Part shown: piece by piece, positions 1 to 7,356 of the stretch
Layout: every line of letters begins with the position of its first letter
Position numbering within the stretch: position 1 is the stretch's first letter
Assembly (NCBI RefSeq): GCF_024666525.1
Contig: NZ_CP088294.1
Span: 2,418,001 to 2,482,000 of the forward strand
Direction: 5' to 3'
DNA from: Pseudomonas sp. J452
GTDB lineage: Bacteria > Pseudomonadota > Gammaproteobacteria > Pseudomonadales > Pseudomonadaceae
Length of the DNA stretch: 64,000 nt
Notes under the pieces: model-generated
The model's database searches: none
What the model was told of the DNA's origin: nothing
The model's input: only the letters and a program-made list of their open reading frames with translations
Position numbers and translations under genes: made by a program

Positions 1-226
1 TGCCGGCGACCAGGCCCCACACGGCCGGATCGTGCACATGGATCTCCGCATGCAGCGACGAACCGGCCTGGCCGAACAGCAGGCGCTCGCCGTTTTCGAA
101 GACGGCCAGTTGGCCATGGCGCAACTGGCCGAGCTGGCGCAGTACCGCGCTGCGCAGCAGGCTGGCGCCCAGGCCGCTGCCGGCGCGCACGCTGGATTTT
201 GCAGAGGTCAGGCTAGGGCTTTTCAT
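1..226 (-). CDS. Cyclopropane-fatty-acyl-phospholipid synthase, N-terminal part (cut by window edge)
   Basis: Only the first 75 codons are present, read from ATG at 226 down to base 1. The translation begins MKSPSLTSAK and continues with LRQLGQLRHGQL, a LLFG segment and LHAEIHVHDPAVWGLVAG. This is the typical N-terminal domain of Cfa-type SAM-dependent methyltransferases; the methyltransferase domain lies outside the window. The family adds a methylene bridge to unsaturated phospholipid acyl chains in the membrane. The start overlaps the end of the DUF1365 gene by 14 bases, so it is the last visible cistron of the operon that begins near 6.8 kb. The full enzyme cannot be judged from this fragment. 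Confidence 0.8.
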   Translation of the reverse strand, partial: MKSPSLTSAKSSVRAGSGLGASLLRSAVLRQLGQLRHGQLAVFENGERLLFGQAGSSLHAEIHVHDPAVWGLVAG

Positions 227-1031
227 GGCGAGGCTCCTGATCAGAGGGGCTGGCTACGCGGTATTCACCTTGCGCGGCTTGATGGGAAAAAATCGGTAGG
301 CGTTTGAGCAGCAGGCGCAGGGCCTGCCAGTAGATGCCGAGCACGGTCTTGCCAGTCATCCAGGGAAAACTCAGCAGGTGGCGATGCAGGCTGGCGCGGC
401 TGAGCGCCTGGCGCTGCAGGCCGAGGCTGGCGACGAACAGGCGCTCCTCGCCCTGCCAGTCTTCCATCTGGATGCTCAGGCGCTCGTCCGGCAGGTTGAA
501 GCGCATGCGGTATTCCAGCTCACGCGGCAGAAACGGCGAAACGTGGAAGGCCTTGGCCACGGCGAAGTGCTGGATACCTTCGCCGCCGGACGGCAGCACG
601 TCGCTGGCCGGCAACACATAGTGGTAGCGTTCGCGCCAGGGAGTGTTGCTGACCTCGCAGAGGATCGTCGCCAGGCGCCCGTCGGTTTCATAGCAGTAGT
701 AGAAACTCGCCGGGTTGAAGGCCAGGCCCCAGCTGCGCGGTTGGGTCAGCAGGCACACACGCCCGCCCGGCACGCGGCCGAGGGCTTCGCCGATGCGCTG
801 GCGCACCGCGTCGATCAGGCGCATGCCCTGGCGGGTGAATTGCGGCAGGTAGTCGGTTTCGCGGAAGGCGAACGGGGCGAAGCGCCCACGCCCGGCCAGG
901 GGCGACAGTGCCAGCACGGCGTCCTGTTCGTCGAGGTCGAGAAACAGCATGCCCATGCGATAGCGGAAGTCGTGGCCACGCGGCAGGAAGCGCCGGTGGC
1001 CGACCCAGCCGCTGTACAGGGCGCTGTTCAC
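213..1031 (-). CDS. DUF1365 family protein
   Basis: This 272-residue protein starts MNSALYSGWVGHRRF and contains HDFRYRMGMLFLDLDE, the RPRSWGLAFNPASFYYC-like core and EVSNTPWRERYHY, all typical of DUF1365. The family has no settled biochemical function. It is almost always encoded between an FAD oxidoreductase and a cyclopropane synthase-like methyltransferase, as here, so a role in lipid or fatty-acid modification is an inference from context. The start codon overlaps the stop of the upstream FAD gene in an ATGA, and its end overlaps the cfa-like start, indicating translational coupling on both sides. There is no signal peptide. Confidence 0.88.
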   Translation of the reverse strand: MNSALYSGWVGHRRFLPRGHDFRYRMGMLFLDLDEQDAVLALSPLAGRGRFAPFAFRETDYLPQFTRQGMRLIDAVRQRIGEALGRVPGGRVCLLTQPRSWGLAFNPASFYYCYETDGRLATILCEVSNTPWRERYHYVLPASDVLPSGGEGIQHFAVAKAFHVSPFLPRELEYRMRFNLPDERLSIQMEDWQGEERLFVASLGLQRQALSRASLHRHLLSFPWMTGKTVLGIYWQALRLLLKRLPIFSHQAAQGEYRVASPSDQEPRHEKP

Positions 1032-2275
1032 AGGCGCTCCCCGAAGGCTTCGGCGACGCGCAGGGCACTGACCACGCCGTCTTCATGGAAGCCGTTGGCC
1101 CAGTAGGCGCCGCAGAAGTGGCTGTGCTGCACGCCGCTGATCTCGCTCCAGCGTGCCTGGGCTTTGAGCCCGGCCAGGCTGTACTGCGGATGGGCGTAGC
1201 GGTAGCGGCCGAGGACCTTGGCTGGGTCGATGGCGGCAGTCTGATTGAGGCTGACGCAGAAGGTCTGCGGCGCCTGGATGCCCTGCAGGATGTTCATGTT
1301 GTAGGTAACGGCGGCGGGTTGCTGCGCCGGGCCGCCGAGGCGGTAGTTCCAGCTGGCCCAGGCCAGCGGCCGGTCGGGCAGCAGGCGGGTGTCGGTGTGC
1401 AGCACCACGTCGTTGTCGGCGTAGCGCAGGTCGCCAAGGATCTCCCGTTCGGCCTGGCTCGGCGCGGCCAGCAGGGCCAGGGCCTGATCGCTGTGGCAGG
1501 CGAACACCACCTGGTCGAAGCGCTCGGCGCCCACGGCGCTGTGCACGGTCACGCCCTCGGCATCGCGCTCGACGCGCTGCACCGGGCAGTTCAGGCGGAT
1601 CTTCTCGGCAAAGCTGGCCGTCAGCGGCGCTACATAGCTGCGCGAGCCGCCGCTGACCACGTGCCACTGCGGGCGGTTGCTGACCGACAGCAGGCCGTGG
1701 TTCTTGAAGAAGCGCACGAAGAACTGCAGCGGAAAGTCGAGCATGTCGGCCAGCGACATGGACCAGATCGCCGCGCCCATGGGCACGATGTAGTGGTCGA
1801 TGAAGCGCTGGCCGTAGCCGCGCTGCTGCAGGTACTGGCCGAGCGTCAGGTCGGCGGCGATGTACTGCTCGGCCAGATCGAACTGGGCCTCGCGGTTGAA
1901 GCGCAGGATGTCGCTGATCATGCCCCAGAAGCGCGGCGACAGCAGGTTGCTGCGCTGGGCGAACAGGCTGTTGAGGGTGTTGCCGTTGTACTCGCTGCCA
2001 GTCGCCGGGTCATGCACCGAGAAGCTCATTTCGGTGGGTTGCGAAGCGACGCCGAGCAGGCCGAGCAGCTTGATGAAGTTGGGGTAGGTCCAGTCGTTGA
2101 ACACGATGAAACCGGTGTCGATGGCGTAGTCACGCCCGTCGACCTGGACATCGACGGTGTGGGTATGGCCGCCGACCCAGTCGCTGGCCTCGAACACGCA
2201 GATGTCGTGCTGGCGATTGAGCAGGTAGGCACTGGTCAGGCCGGCGATACCACTGCCGATGATGGCGATTTTCAT
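1028..2275 (-). CDS. FAD-dependent amine-oxidase-like oxidoreductase
   Basis: The 415-residue protein opens with a Rossmann dinucleotide motif GSGIAG at residues 7-12, followed by FEASDWVGGHTHTV, the flavin-binding signature of amine-oxidase/desaturase-like flavoproteins. The C terminus (GVVSALRVAEAFGERL) is the usual second flavin-contact segment. Members of this group in Pseudomonas sit with DUF1365 and cyclopropane synthase genes. They are thought to act on lipids or polyunsaturated products, but the substrate is unknown. The gene overlaps the SDR gene upstream and the DUF1365 gene downstream by four bases each (ATGA), so the three are translated as a coupled set. Confidence 0.88.
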   Translation of the reverse strand: MKIAIIGSGIAGLTSAYLLNRQHDICVFEASDWVGGHTHTVDVQVDGRDYAIDTGFIVFNDWTYPNFIKLLGLLGVASQPTEMSFSVHDPATGSEYNGNTLNSLFAQRSNLLSPRFWGMISDILRFNREAQFDLAEQYIAADLTLGQYLQQRGYGQRFIDHYIVPMGAAIWSMSLADMLDFPLQFFVRFFKNHGLLSVSNRPQWHVVSGGSRSYVAPLTASFAEKIRLNCPVQRVERDAEGVTVHSAVGAERFDQVVFACHSDQALALLAAPSQAEREILGDLRYADNDVVLHTDTRLLPDRPLAWASWNYRLGGPAQQPAAVTYNMNILQGIQAPQTFCVSLNQTAAIDPAKVLGRYRYAHPQYSLAGLKAQARWSEISGVQHSHFCGAYWANGFHEDGVVSALRVAEAFGERL

Positions 2276-3036
2276 GCGTTGGATTCCGCGTTGGAGGTAC
2301 GTGCCATGCGCTTGCCGATGGCCAGTTGCAGGCCCTTGGGCATGTGGGCGAGTAGCAGCAGGGTGGCGATGAACGGGCCGGGGAAGGCGATTTCGTAGGG
2401 ACGCTTGTCCAGGCGCTCGGCGATGTGGCGGGCGGCTTTCTCGACCGGCCAGCGCATCGGCATGGGGAAGTCGTTTTTCTGCGTCAGCGGGGTGTCGACG
2501 AAGCCCGGACTGACCAGGGTGACGGCGATGTCCTCGGCGGCCAGGTCGATGCGCAGGGTCTCGAACAGGTAGCGCATGGCCGCCTTGGACGCGCCGTAGG
2601 CTTCCGCGCGGGGGAGCGGCAGGTAGGTCACCGAACTGCCGACGCCGACCAGGTGCGGTTGGGCGCTCTGCCGTAGCAGCGGCAGGGCGGCCTCGATGCA
2701 GTAGCTGGCGGAGAACAGGTTGGCGCGCATCACCCGTTCGATCATCGCCGCCTCGAAGTGGCGGGTGTCCACGTACTCGCAGGTGCCGGCATTGAGGATC
2801 ACCGTGTCGAGCACGCCCCAGTGTTCCGTGATGCGCTCGCCGATGGCCTGGACCTGTTCGGCATCGCTGAGGTCGCCGGGGGCCAGCAACACCTGCTGCG
2901 GGAAGCGTTCGGCGAGGGCCTGCAGGGCGCCGGCATTGCGCGCGCTGACGGTCAGGTGATGGCCCTGATGCAGGAGAATTTCTGCCAGGGCAGCGCCAAT
3001 CCCGCTGCTGGCGCCGGTGAGCCAGATACGTTTCAT
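2272..3036 (-). CDS. Short-chain dehydrogenase/reductase
   Basis: This is a classical SDR of 254 residues. It has the nucleotide-binding TGASSGIG at residues 7-14, NAG at 82-84, a catalytic serine near 134-135 and the YxxxK pair Y147/K151. I chose ATG 3036 rather than an in-frame start 21 bases upstream because GGGAG sits just ahead of 3036 and the protein then begins directly with the Rossmann strand (MKRIWLTGAS). The start forms an ATGA overlap with the stop of the NTF2-like gene. The C terminus (residues ~225-245) is hydrophobic and may touch the membrane. The substrate is unknown; the operon suggests a lipid-related carbonyl or alcohol. Confidence 0.88.
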   Translation of the reverse strand: MKRIWLTGASSGIGAALAEILLHQGHHLTVSARNAGALQALAERFPQQVLLAPGDLSDAEQVQAIGERITEHWGVLDTVILNAGTCEYVDTRHFEAAMIERVMRANLFSASYCIEAALPLLRQSAQPHLVGVGSSVTYLPLPRAEAYGASKAAMRYLFETLRIDLAAEDIAVTLVSPGFVDTPLTQKNDFPMPMRWPVEKAARHIAERLDKRPYEIAFPGPFIATLLLLAHMPKGLQLAIGKRMARTSNAESNA

Positions 3037-3455
3037 GCCAATCTCCCTTTCAGCCACGCAATCACCCGACCGAGGATCGGCAGGTGTTCATAGAGCAGGG
3101 CGCCGGCATCGAAGTAATCGCGATGCTGGTAGACCTTGTCGCGCCAGCGCAGGTGCGAGCAGCCTTCGACGCGGATCAGCGCGCCGCCCCGCAGGCGCGG
3201 ATGGCGATAACTCATGGTCCAGCGCAGGTAGCCTTCGCCCTCGGCGCTCTGGTCGAAGCCATAGAAATCGAAGCGCAGCTCGCTGACGTTGGCGTACAGC
3301 TCGCCAAAGTAGCCACGTACCGCCGGCAGGCCGCGCACTTCGTGCAGCGGGTCGCGGAACAGGATGTCGTCGCTGTACAGTTCGCGCAGGCGGTCGAGGT
3401 TGCTGGCATCCAGGCCGGCGAAGCGTTCGGCGAACTGGCGAAGGAAGTCAGCCAT
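3033..3455 (-). CDS. NTF2/SnoaL-like protein
   Basis: The 140-residue product starts MADFLRQFAERFAGL and carries LRELYSDDILFRDPLHEVRG, the typical strand-helix opening of NTF2-like (SnoaL) folds, which form a small alpha+beta cone with a ligand pocket. Proteins of this type occur as standalone enzymes or binding proteins; no catalytic assignment is possible here. The longer open frame upstream of 3455 is photolyase coding sequence in another frame, so the start at 3455 is preferred. It overlaps the photolyase stop by eight bases and the SDR start by four, placing it inside the same coupled operon. Confidence 0.82.
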   Translation of the reverse strand: MADFLRQFAERFAGLDASNLDRLRELYSDDILFRDPLHEVRGLPAVRGYFGELYANVSELRFDFYGFDQSAEGEGYLRWTMSYRHPRLRGGALIRVEGCSHLRWRDKVYQHRDYFDAGALLYEHLPILGRVIAWLKGRLA

Positions 3456-4887
3456 GGGCGGCCTCCCGTTGTGGCAGGTTCTTGAAGGCCGCCAGGGCGC
3501 GCTCGCGCGAGCGGGCCAGGTCGACGATCGGCCGCGGATAGTCGGCCAGACCAAACAAACCACCCATTGCCGCCGGGTTGTGGATGTCACGCTTGTTCAG
3601 GCCGACCAGTTCCGGCACCCAGTGGCGGATAAAACGCCCGTCCGGGTCGAATTTCTGCGACTGGCTGAGTGGGTTGAAAATGCGGAAGTAGGGCACCGAG
3701 TCGGTGCCGGTGGACGAGCTCCACTGCCAGCCGCCGTTGTTGGCGGCCAGGTCGCCGTCGATCAGGTGGCGCATGAAGAAGCGCTCGCCCTCGCGCCAGT
3801 CGATCAGCAGGTTCTTGGTCAGGAACATCGCCACCACCATGCGCAGGCGGTTGTGCATCCAGCCGGTGGCCAGCAGCTGGCGCATGGCCGCATCGATGAT
3901 CGGGATGCCGGTGCGACCCTCCTGCCAGGCGGCCAGCTCGTCCGGCGCGTGGCGCCAGGGCAGGGCCTCGGTTTCCGGGCGGAAGGCGCGATGACGGCTG
4001 ACGCGCGGGTAGCCGACCAGGATGTGCTTGTAGAACTCGCGCCAGAGCAGCTCGTTGATCCAGGTGATGACGCCCTGGCTGCCGCTGTCGAACTCGCCGT
4101 GATTGTGGCGCAGCGCGGCATGCAGGCACTGGCGCGGCGACAGCACGCCGGCGGCCAGGTAGGCGGCCAGCTGGCTGGTGCCGGGCAGGGCGGGGAAGTC
4201 GCGCTGGTTATGGTAGGCGTCGAGCTGTTCGTCGGCGAAGCGCGCCAGGCGCTCGCTGGCTGCCACTGCGCCGGCCGGCCAGAGCTGGCGCAGGCTCTCG
4301 CTGGGGCTGGCAAAACCTTCGGCCGCGCTCGGCACGGGATCGCTGGCGATGGCCAGCGGCGCCTGCGCCGGCGGTGTGCCGAGCAGGGGCGGCAGGGCCG
4401 TGTGCAGGCGCTGGTAGCAGACCTTGCGGAACTGGCTGTAGACCTGGAAATAGCCGCCGGACTGGGTCAGCACGCTGCCGGGCTGGAACAGCAACTGGTC
4501 GAGGTGGCTGCGAAACTGCACGCCCTGTTGCTGCAGGCGGGCAGCCACGGCCTGGTCGCGCTGGCTTTCGTGGATGCCGTATTCCTCGTTGACCTGCACG
4601 CAGTCGATGCGCAGCTCGCGGCACAGCTCGGCAAGCACCGCGGGGGCATCACGCCAGTGCGGCGCAGTGCGGATCAACAGCGGCACATTGAGCGCCGCCA
4701 GTTCGGCGGACAGCTCGTGCAGGTTGCGCAGCCAGAAGTCGACCTTGCACGGCGCGTCGTCGTGCTCCAGCCACTGCTGCGGGCTGAGCAGGTACAGGGC
4801 GATGGTCGGCCCGGCGGCCATCGCGGCCGTCAGGGCGGTGTTGTCCTGCACGCGCAGGTCGCTGCGCAGCCAGATCAGTTGGTGCAT
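3448..4887 (-). CDS. phrB: Deoxyribodipyrimidine photolyase (class I CPD photolyase)
   Basis: The 479-residue enzyme starts MHQLIWLRSDLRVQDN, the antenna-binding alpha/beta domain of DNA photolyases. It ends with the FAD-binding helical domain, visible as RTGIPIIDAAMRQL, GWMHNRLRMV and DGDLAANNGGWQWSSSTGTD. It repairs UV-induced cyclobutane pyrimidine dimers using blue light and reduced FAD. Length is close to the E. coli enzyme. The start at 4887 is preceded by GAAGGACTCC; the longer open frame upstream is the regulator gene in another frame. It follows the LitR-type regulator by 11 bases. Location next to a LitR-family photoreceptor homologue supports light-induced expression. Confidence 0.95.
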   Translation of the reverse strand: MHQLIWLRSDLRVQDNTALTAAMAAGPTIALYLLSPQQWLEHDDAPCKVDFWLRNLHELSAELAALNVPLLIRTAPHWRDAPAVLAELCRELRIDCVQVNEEYGIHESQRDQAVAARLQQQGVQFRSHLDQLLFQPGSVLTQSGGYFQVYSQFRKVCYQRLHTALPPLLGTPPAQAPLAIASDPVPSAAEGFASPSESLRQLWPAGAVAASERLARFADEQLDAYHNQRDFPALPGTSQLAAYLAAGVLSPRQCLHAALRHNHGEFDSGSQGVITWINELLWREFYKHILVGYPRVSRHRAFRPETEALPWRHAPDELAAWQEGRTGIPIIDAAMRQLLATGWMHNRLRMVVAMFLTKNLLIDWREGERFFMRHLIDGDLAANNGGWQWSSSTGTDSVPYFRIFNPLSQSQKFDPDGRFIRHWVPELVGLNKRDIHNPAAMGGLFGLADYPRPIVDLARSRERALAAFKNLPQREAAHG

Positions 4888-4898
4888 GGCGGAGTCCT

Positions 4899-5813
4899 TC
4901 ACAGCAGTTGCTCCTGGTGCAGCAGGCGGTCGGCGGCCATTGGCCCGGCGGCCAGGTGCAGGCCCGGCAGGTTGTGCAGCTCGTCGGCGTGGATCTGCGC
5001 GGCCGGGCCGGCCAACAGCAGCGGCACGGCGCAGGCGCTGTTGAGCCTGGGCAACTCGCGGCGGATCTGCGCGGCATCCAGGGCCTGGCTGGCATACAGC
5101 AGCAGGGCGCGTGGCGCGATGTTGTCGACGGCGATGGCCAGCTCGGCCAGCGGCATGGGCCAGTCGTACACCTCTACCGGGCAGCCGGCGCTGCTGGCCA
5201 GCCAGGCGCACAGCCACAGGTTGGGCTCCAGCGGCAGATTGCAGAGGTTGACCAGCAGCAGCGGCGCACCCTGCTGCTGGCGGTTGTGGTGGTACAGGCG
5301 GGCGCCGAGCTTGCTGCGCAGCCAGGAATGGAAGAACACCCGCTGCAGTTGCGCGCCGAACGGTGCCCCATGCCAGCGCTGGTCCAGTTCTTCGAGCAGC
5401 GGCAGCAGCAGCTGCTGGCACAAGGTATGCGGTGGGTAGAGCGCCAGGGCACGGTTGAAGTGTTCGTCGAGCTGGCGTTCGGCCTGGCGCTCGATGCTCT
5501 GCAACAGGGCCTGGCGCAGCTCGTCCCACAGGTTGCTGCCGGCGGCGCTGGCTGGAACACGCTGTTCCAGCAGTTCCTTGACCTGGCCGACCGCCACGCC
5601 ACGCGCCAGCCAGGTGAGGATGGCCTGGATCCGTGCGACATGATCCTGCGAATACAGACGGTGGCCCTTGGGCGTGCGGTAGGGCACCACCAGGCCGTAG
5701 CGGCGTTCCCAGGCGCGCAGGGTGACCGGGTTGACCCCGGTGCTGCGCGCCACTTCGCGGATCGGCAGGTAACCCTGGGCGAGGGCGGCCTGGTAGTCGT
5801 CGGGCTGGCTCAT
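4899..5813 (-). CDS. MerR-family regulator, class II LitR type lacking B12-binding residues
   Basis: This 304-residue protein has a MerR winged helix (YLPIREVARSTGVNPVTLRAWERRYG, written here only in outline; residues ~15-80) and a C-terminal cobalamin-binding-like region (~95-290) as in CarH/LitR photoreceptors. In CarH-type proteins adenosylcobalamin is held by a W-x9-EH motif and a histidine in the Rossmann domain. Here the first reads W147-x9-Q157 R158, and the position of the second is Asn198. The protein therefore should not bind B12, which is what defines class II LitR (PplR of P. putida, from memory), thought to need a separate light sensor. The start at 5813 overlaps the ybgA-like stop (ATGA). 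It probably represses this operon through the TGTACA sites upstream. Confidence 0.85.
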   Translation of the reverse strand: MSQPDDYQAALAQGYLPIREVARSTGVNPVTLRAWERRYGLVVPYRTPKGHRLYSQDHVARIQAILTWLARGVAVGQVKELLEQRVPASAAGSNLWDELRQALLQSIERQAERQLDEHFNRALALYPPHTLCQQLLLPLLEELDQRWHGAPFGAQLQRVFFHSWLRSKLGARLYHHNRQQQGAPLLLVNLCNLPLEPNLWLCAWLASSAGCPVEVYDWPMPLAELAIAVDNIAPRALLLYASQALDAAQIRRELPRLNSACAVPLLLAGPAAQIHADELHNLPGLHLAAGPMAADRLLHQEQLL

Positions 5814-6771
5814 AGGGCGTTGCGCAGGCTGAGGTTTTCCGGGTGCGGCTGCAGGTAGGCTTGGCGCGCGATGTACGGGTGCGGGTGCTGGCGGAAGTGG
5901 TGCTTGAGCAGGGTCAGCGGCACCACCAGCGGCACGATGCCACTGCGGTACTGATCGATCAGTGCCTGCATTTCGGCCTTTTCCGGGCTGCCGAGGGCCT
6001 GCTTGAGGTAGCCGCACAGGTGCTGCAGGACATTGCTGTGGGTGCGCCGGGTGGCGCATTTTTTCAGGGCGGCCATCAGCAGGCTGAAATAACGCGGGCC
6101 GAGTTCGGCCGGGTCATGCTGGCCGAGTTCGCCGAGCAGGCGGCCGAGGGCCTTGTACTGCAGCGGGTTGCTGGCCATCAGCTGGTACTTGTAGCGGGCG
6201 TGGAAGTCGGTGATGGCGCGGCGGGTCAGGCCGTTGGCCAGCAGGCGCTGCCATTCGGCGTAGGCGAAGACGCGGGTGATGAAGTTCTCGCGCAGCACCG
6301 GGTCATTCAGGCGGCCGTCTTCCTCGATCGGCAGATCCGGACGCAGGCGGCACAAGGCTGCGGTGTACAGGCCGCTGCCCCCCCTTCGGCGGGGTAGCCG
6401 TTGTCCTGGTAGACCTTGACCCGTTCCAGGCCGCAGGAGGGCGACTTCTGCATGACGATGTAGCCGCTGATGTCGTGCAGCTCGCCGGCCATGCGCGTGC
6501 CGAAGTCGCTCAGCGCGTCGGTGACGTCACGTTCGCGGTGCAGCGTGCCGAGCGCACGCGGTGCCTGCGGATCGCCGACCAGGCGGATCGGCTCACGCGG
6601 GGTGCCCAGGCCGATGGCCACTTCCGGGCAGACCGGGACGAAATCGAAGTGCTCGGCCAGGGTGCGGCTGCACAGGCGCGATTCCTTGTGCCCGCCGTTG
6701 AAACGCACCTCGGCGCCGAGCAGACAGGCGCTGATGCCGAGTTTTAGCTTGTCGCCGTTGCTGTGCTGCAT
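5810..6771 (-). pseudogene. YbgA-like DUF523-DUF1722 protein split by a frameshift in a 7-G tract
   Basis: The locus should encode one protein of about 320 residues. Frame one, from ATG 6771 to a stop at 6307, gives the DUF523 part (LKLGISACLLG, VRFNGGHK, QKSPSCGLERVKVY, GYPAEGG). The rest (LCRLRPDLPIEEDGRL through LSLRNAL, the DUF1722 part) is in another frame ending at 5810. The frames switch at a run of seven C on the plus strand (6378-6384). Eight or five bases would restore a continuous product reading AEGG..SGLYTAALCRLRPDL. It is either a true one-base deletion, a phase-variable tract or a sequencing error. The function of the family is not established. The gene is first in the operon and its stop overlaps the litR-type start, so the frameshift may lower coupled translation. 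Confidence 0.82.
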
Positions 6772-6792
6772 GGCAGGCCTCTGATGAATTAG

Positions 6793-6878
6793 TTGTACAT
6801 GTTTTTATGTTTGTACAGGCTTTGGTCATCATAGGGCTGAATTGTACAAATGCAAAGAGTTTGTACAGCTTTTGTATC
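6793..6878 (-). promoter_or_regulatory. TGTACA operator array upstream of the light-response operon
   Basis: The palindromic hexamer TGTACA, each time preceded by T, occurs at 6794-6799, 6812-6817, 6843-6848 and 6862-6867; a degenerate TGTATC follows at 6873. The first pair is separated by 12 bases and the second by 13. From memory, class II LitR of P. putida binds T(G/A)TACA-N12-T(G/A)TACA, which the first pair fits exactly. On the minus strand TTTGCA and TATGAT, 17 bases apart, could be -35 and -10 boxes, with one TGTACA inside the spacer. The promoter would drive the ybgA-to-cfa operon. The local DNA is clearly more AT-rich than its surroundings. Confidence 0.7.
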
Positions 6879-7044
6879 GATAGCTTCGGCCAGGCGTGAC
6901 AAGGCACCCCATGAGCGGTGCTTGTCGGAAGGAGGGGCGGCGGTGAGGCAAGTGGTGGCAGAGCTCTCCGCCACTTGTGGACGAGGGGGAAAGCGATCCT
7001 TCACCTTGGCGCTATGGCGCTACATAAGGATCGCCAACAGGTGC

Positions 7045-7356
7045 TCAGGGATAGCCGAGCAGGGTCCTGATCTGTGGCAGGTGGGCACCGACCCAGGCCC
7101 GGTCGATCGGGCCCCAGGCACGGATTTCGTAGTGGCCGGCGTTATTGCGCTCGCCGTCGTGCTGGGCGAAGGCGCAATCGATATCCAGCTCGGCGAGGGC
7201 CAGCAGGGTGTCCTGGGCGGTGCGTCGGGGCATGCCGGTGGCGGCCATCAGCGCCGGCACCGTGGTCGCGCTGCCGCTGTCGATCAGCCAGGCCACGTAC
7301 AGGCGGCGGTAGAAGCTGGTGCGGGTCTTGCTCGCTTCCATGCTTGGCATGCTCAC
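7045..7356 (-). CDS. Small winged-helix/HTH domain protein
   Basis: This 103-residue protein has a central helix-turn-helix (TTVPALMAATGMPRRTAQDTLLALAEL, outlined; residues ~30-58) resembling the winged helix of small transcription regulators. A C-terminal segment follows with YEIRAWGPIDRAWVGAHLPQIRTLLGY. I do not recognise a named family member. The start at 7356 overlaps the stop of the nhaD gene by four bases (ATGA), so it is translated with the antiporter and may regulate it or respond to ion stress. That link is inference from position only. Confidence 0.72.
   Translation of the reverse strand: MSMPSMEASKTRTSFYRRLYVAWLIDSGSATTVPALMAATGMPRRTAQDTLLALAELDIDCAFAQHDGERNNAGHYEIRAWGPIDRAWVGAHLPQIRTLLGYP

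Noticed and set aside
908..2398. 496-codon open frame on the plus strand opposite the FAD oxidoreductase
   Set aside because: It is a high-GC antisense shadow: no family motifs, a low-complexity Ala/Gly/Val/His composition and full overlap with a well-supported gene.
3448..5529. Photolyase with a 214-residue N-terminal extension
   Set aside because: The extension is the MerR-type regulator gene read in another frame; the Rossmann start at 4887 with its own ribosome site is correct.
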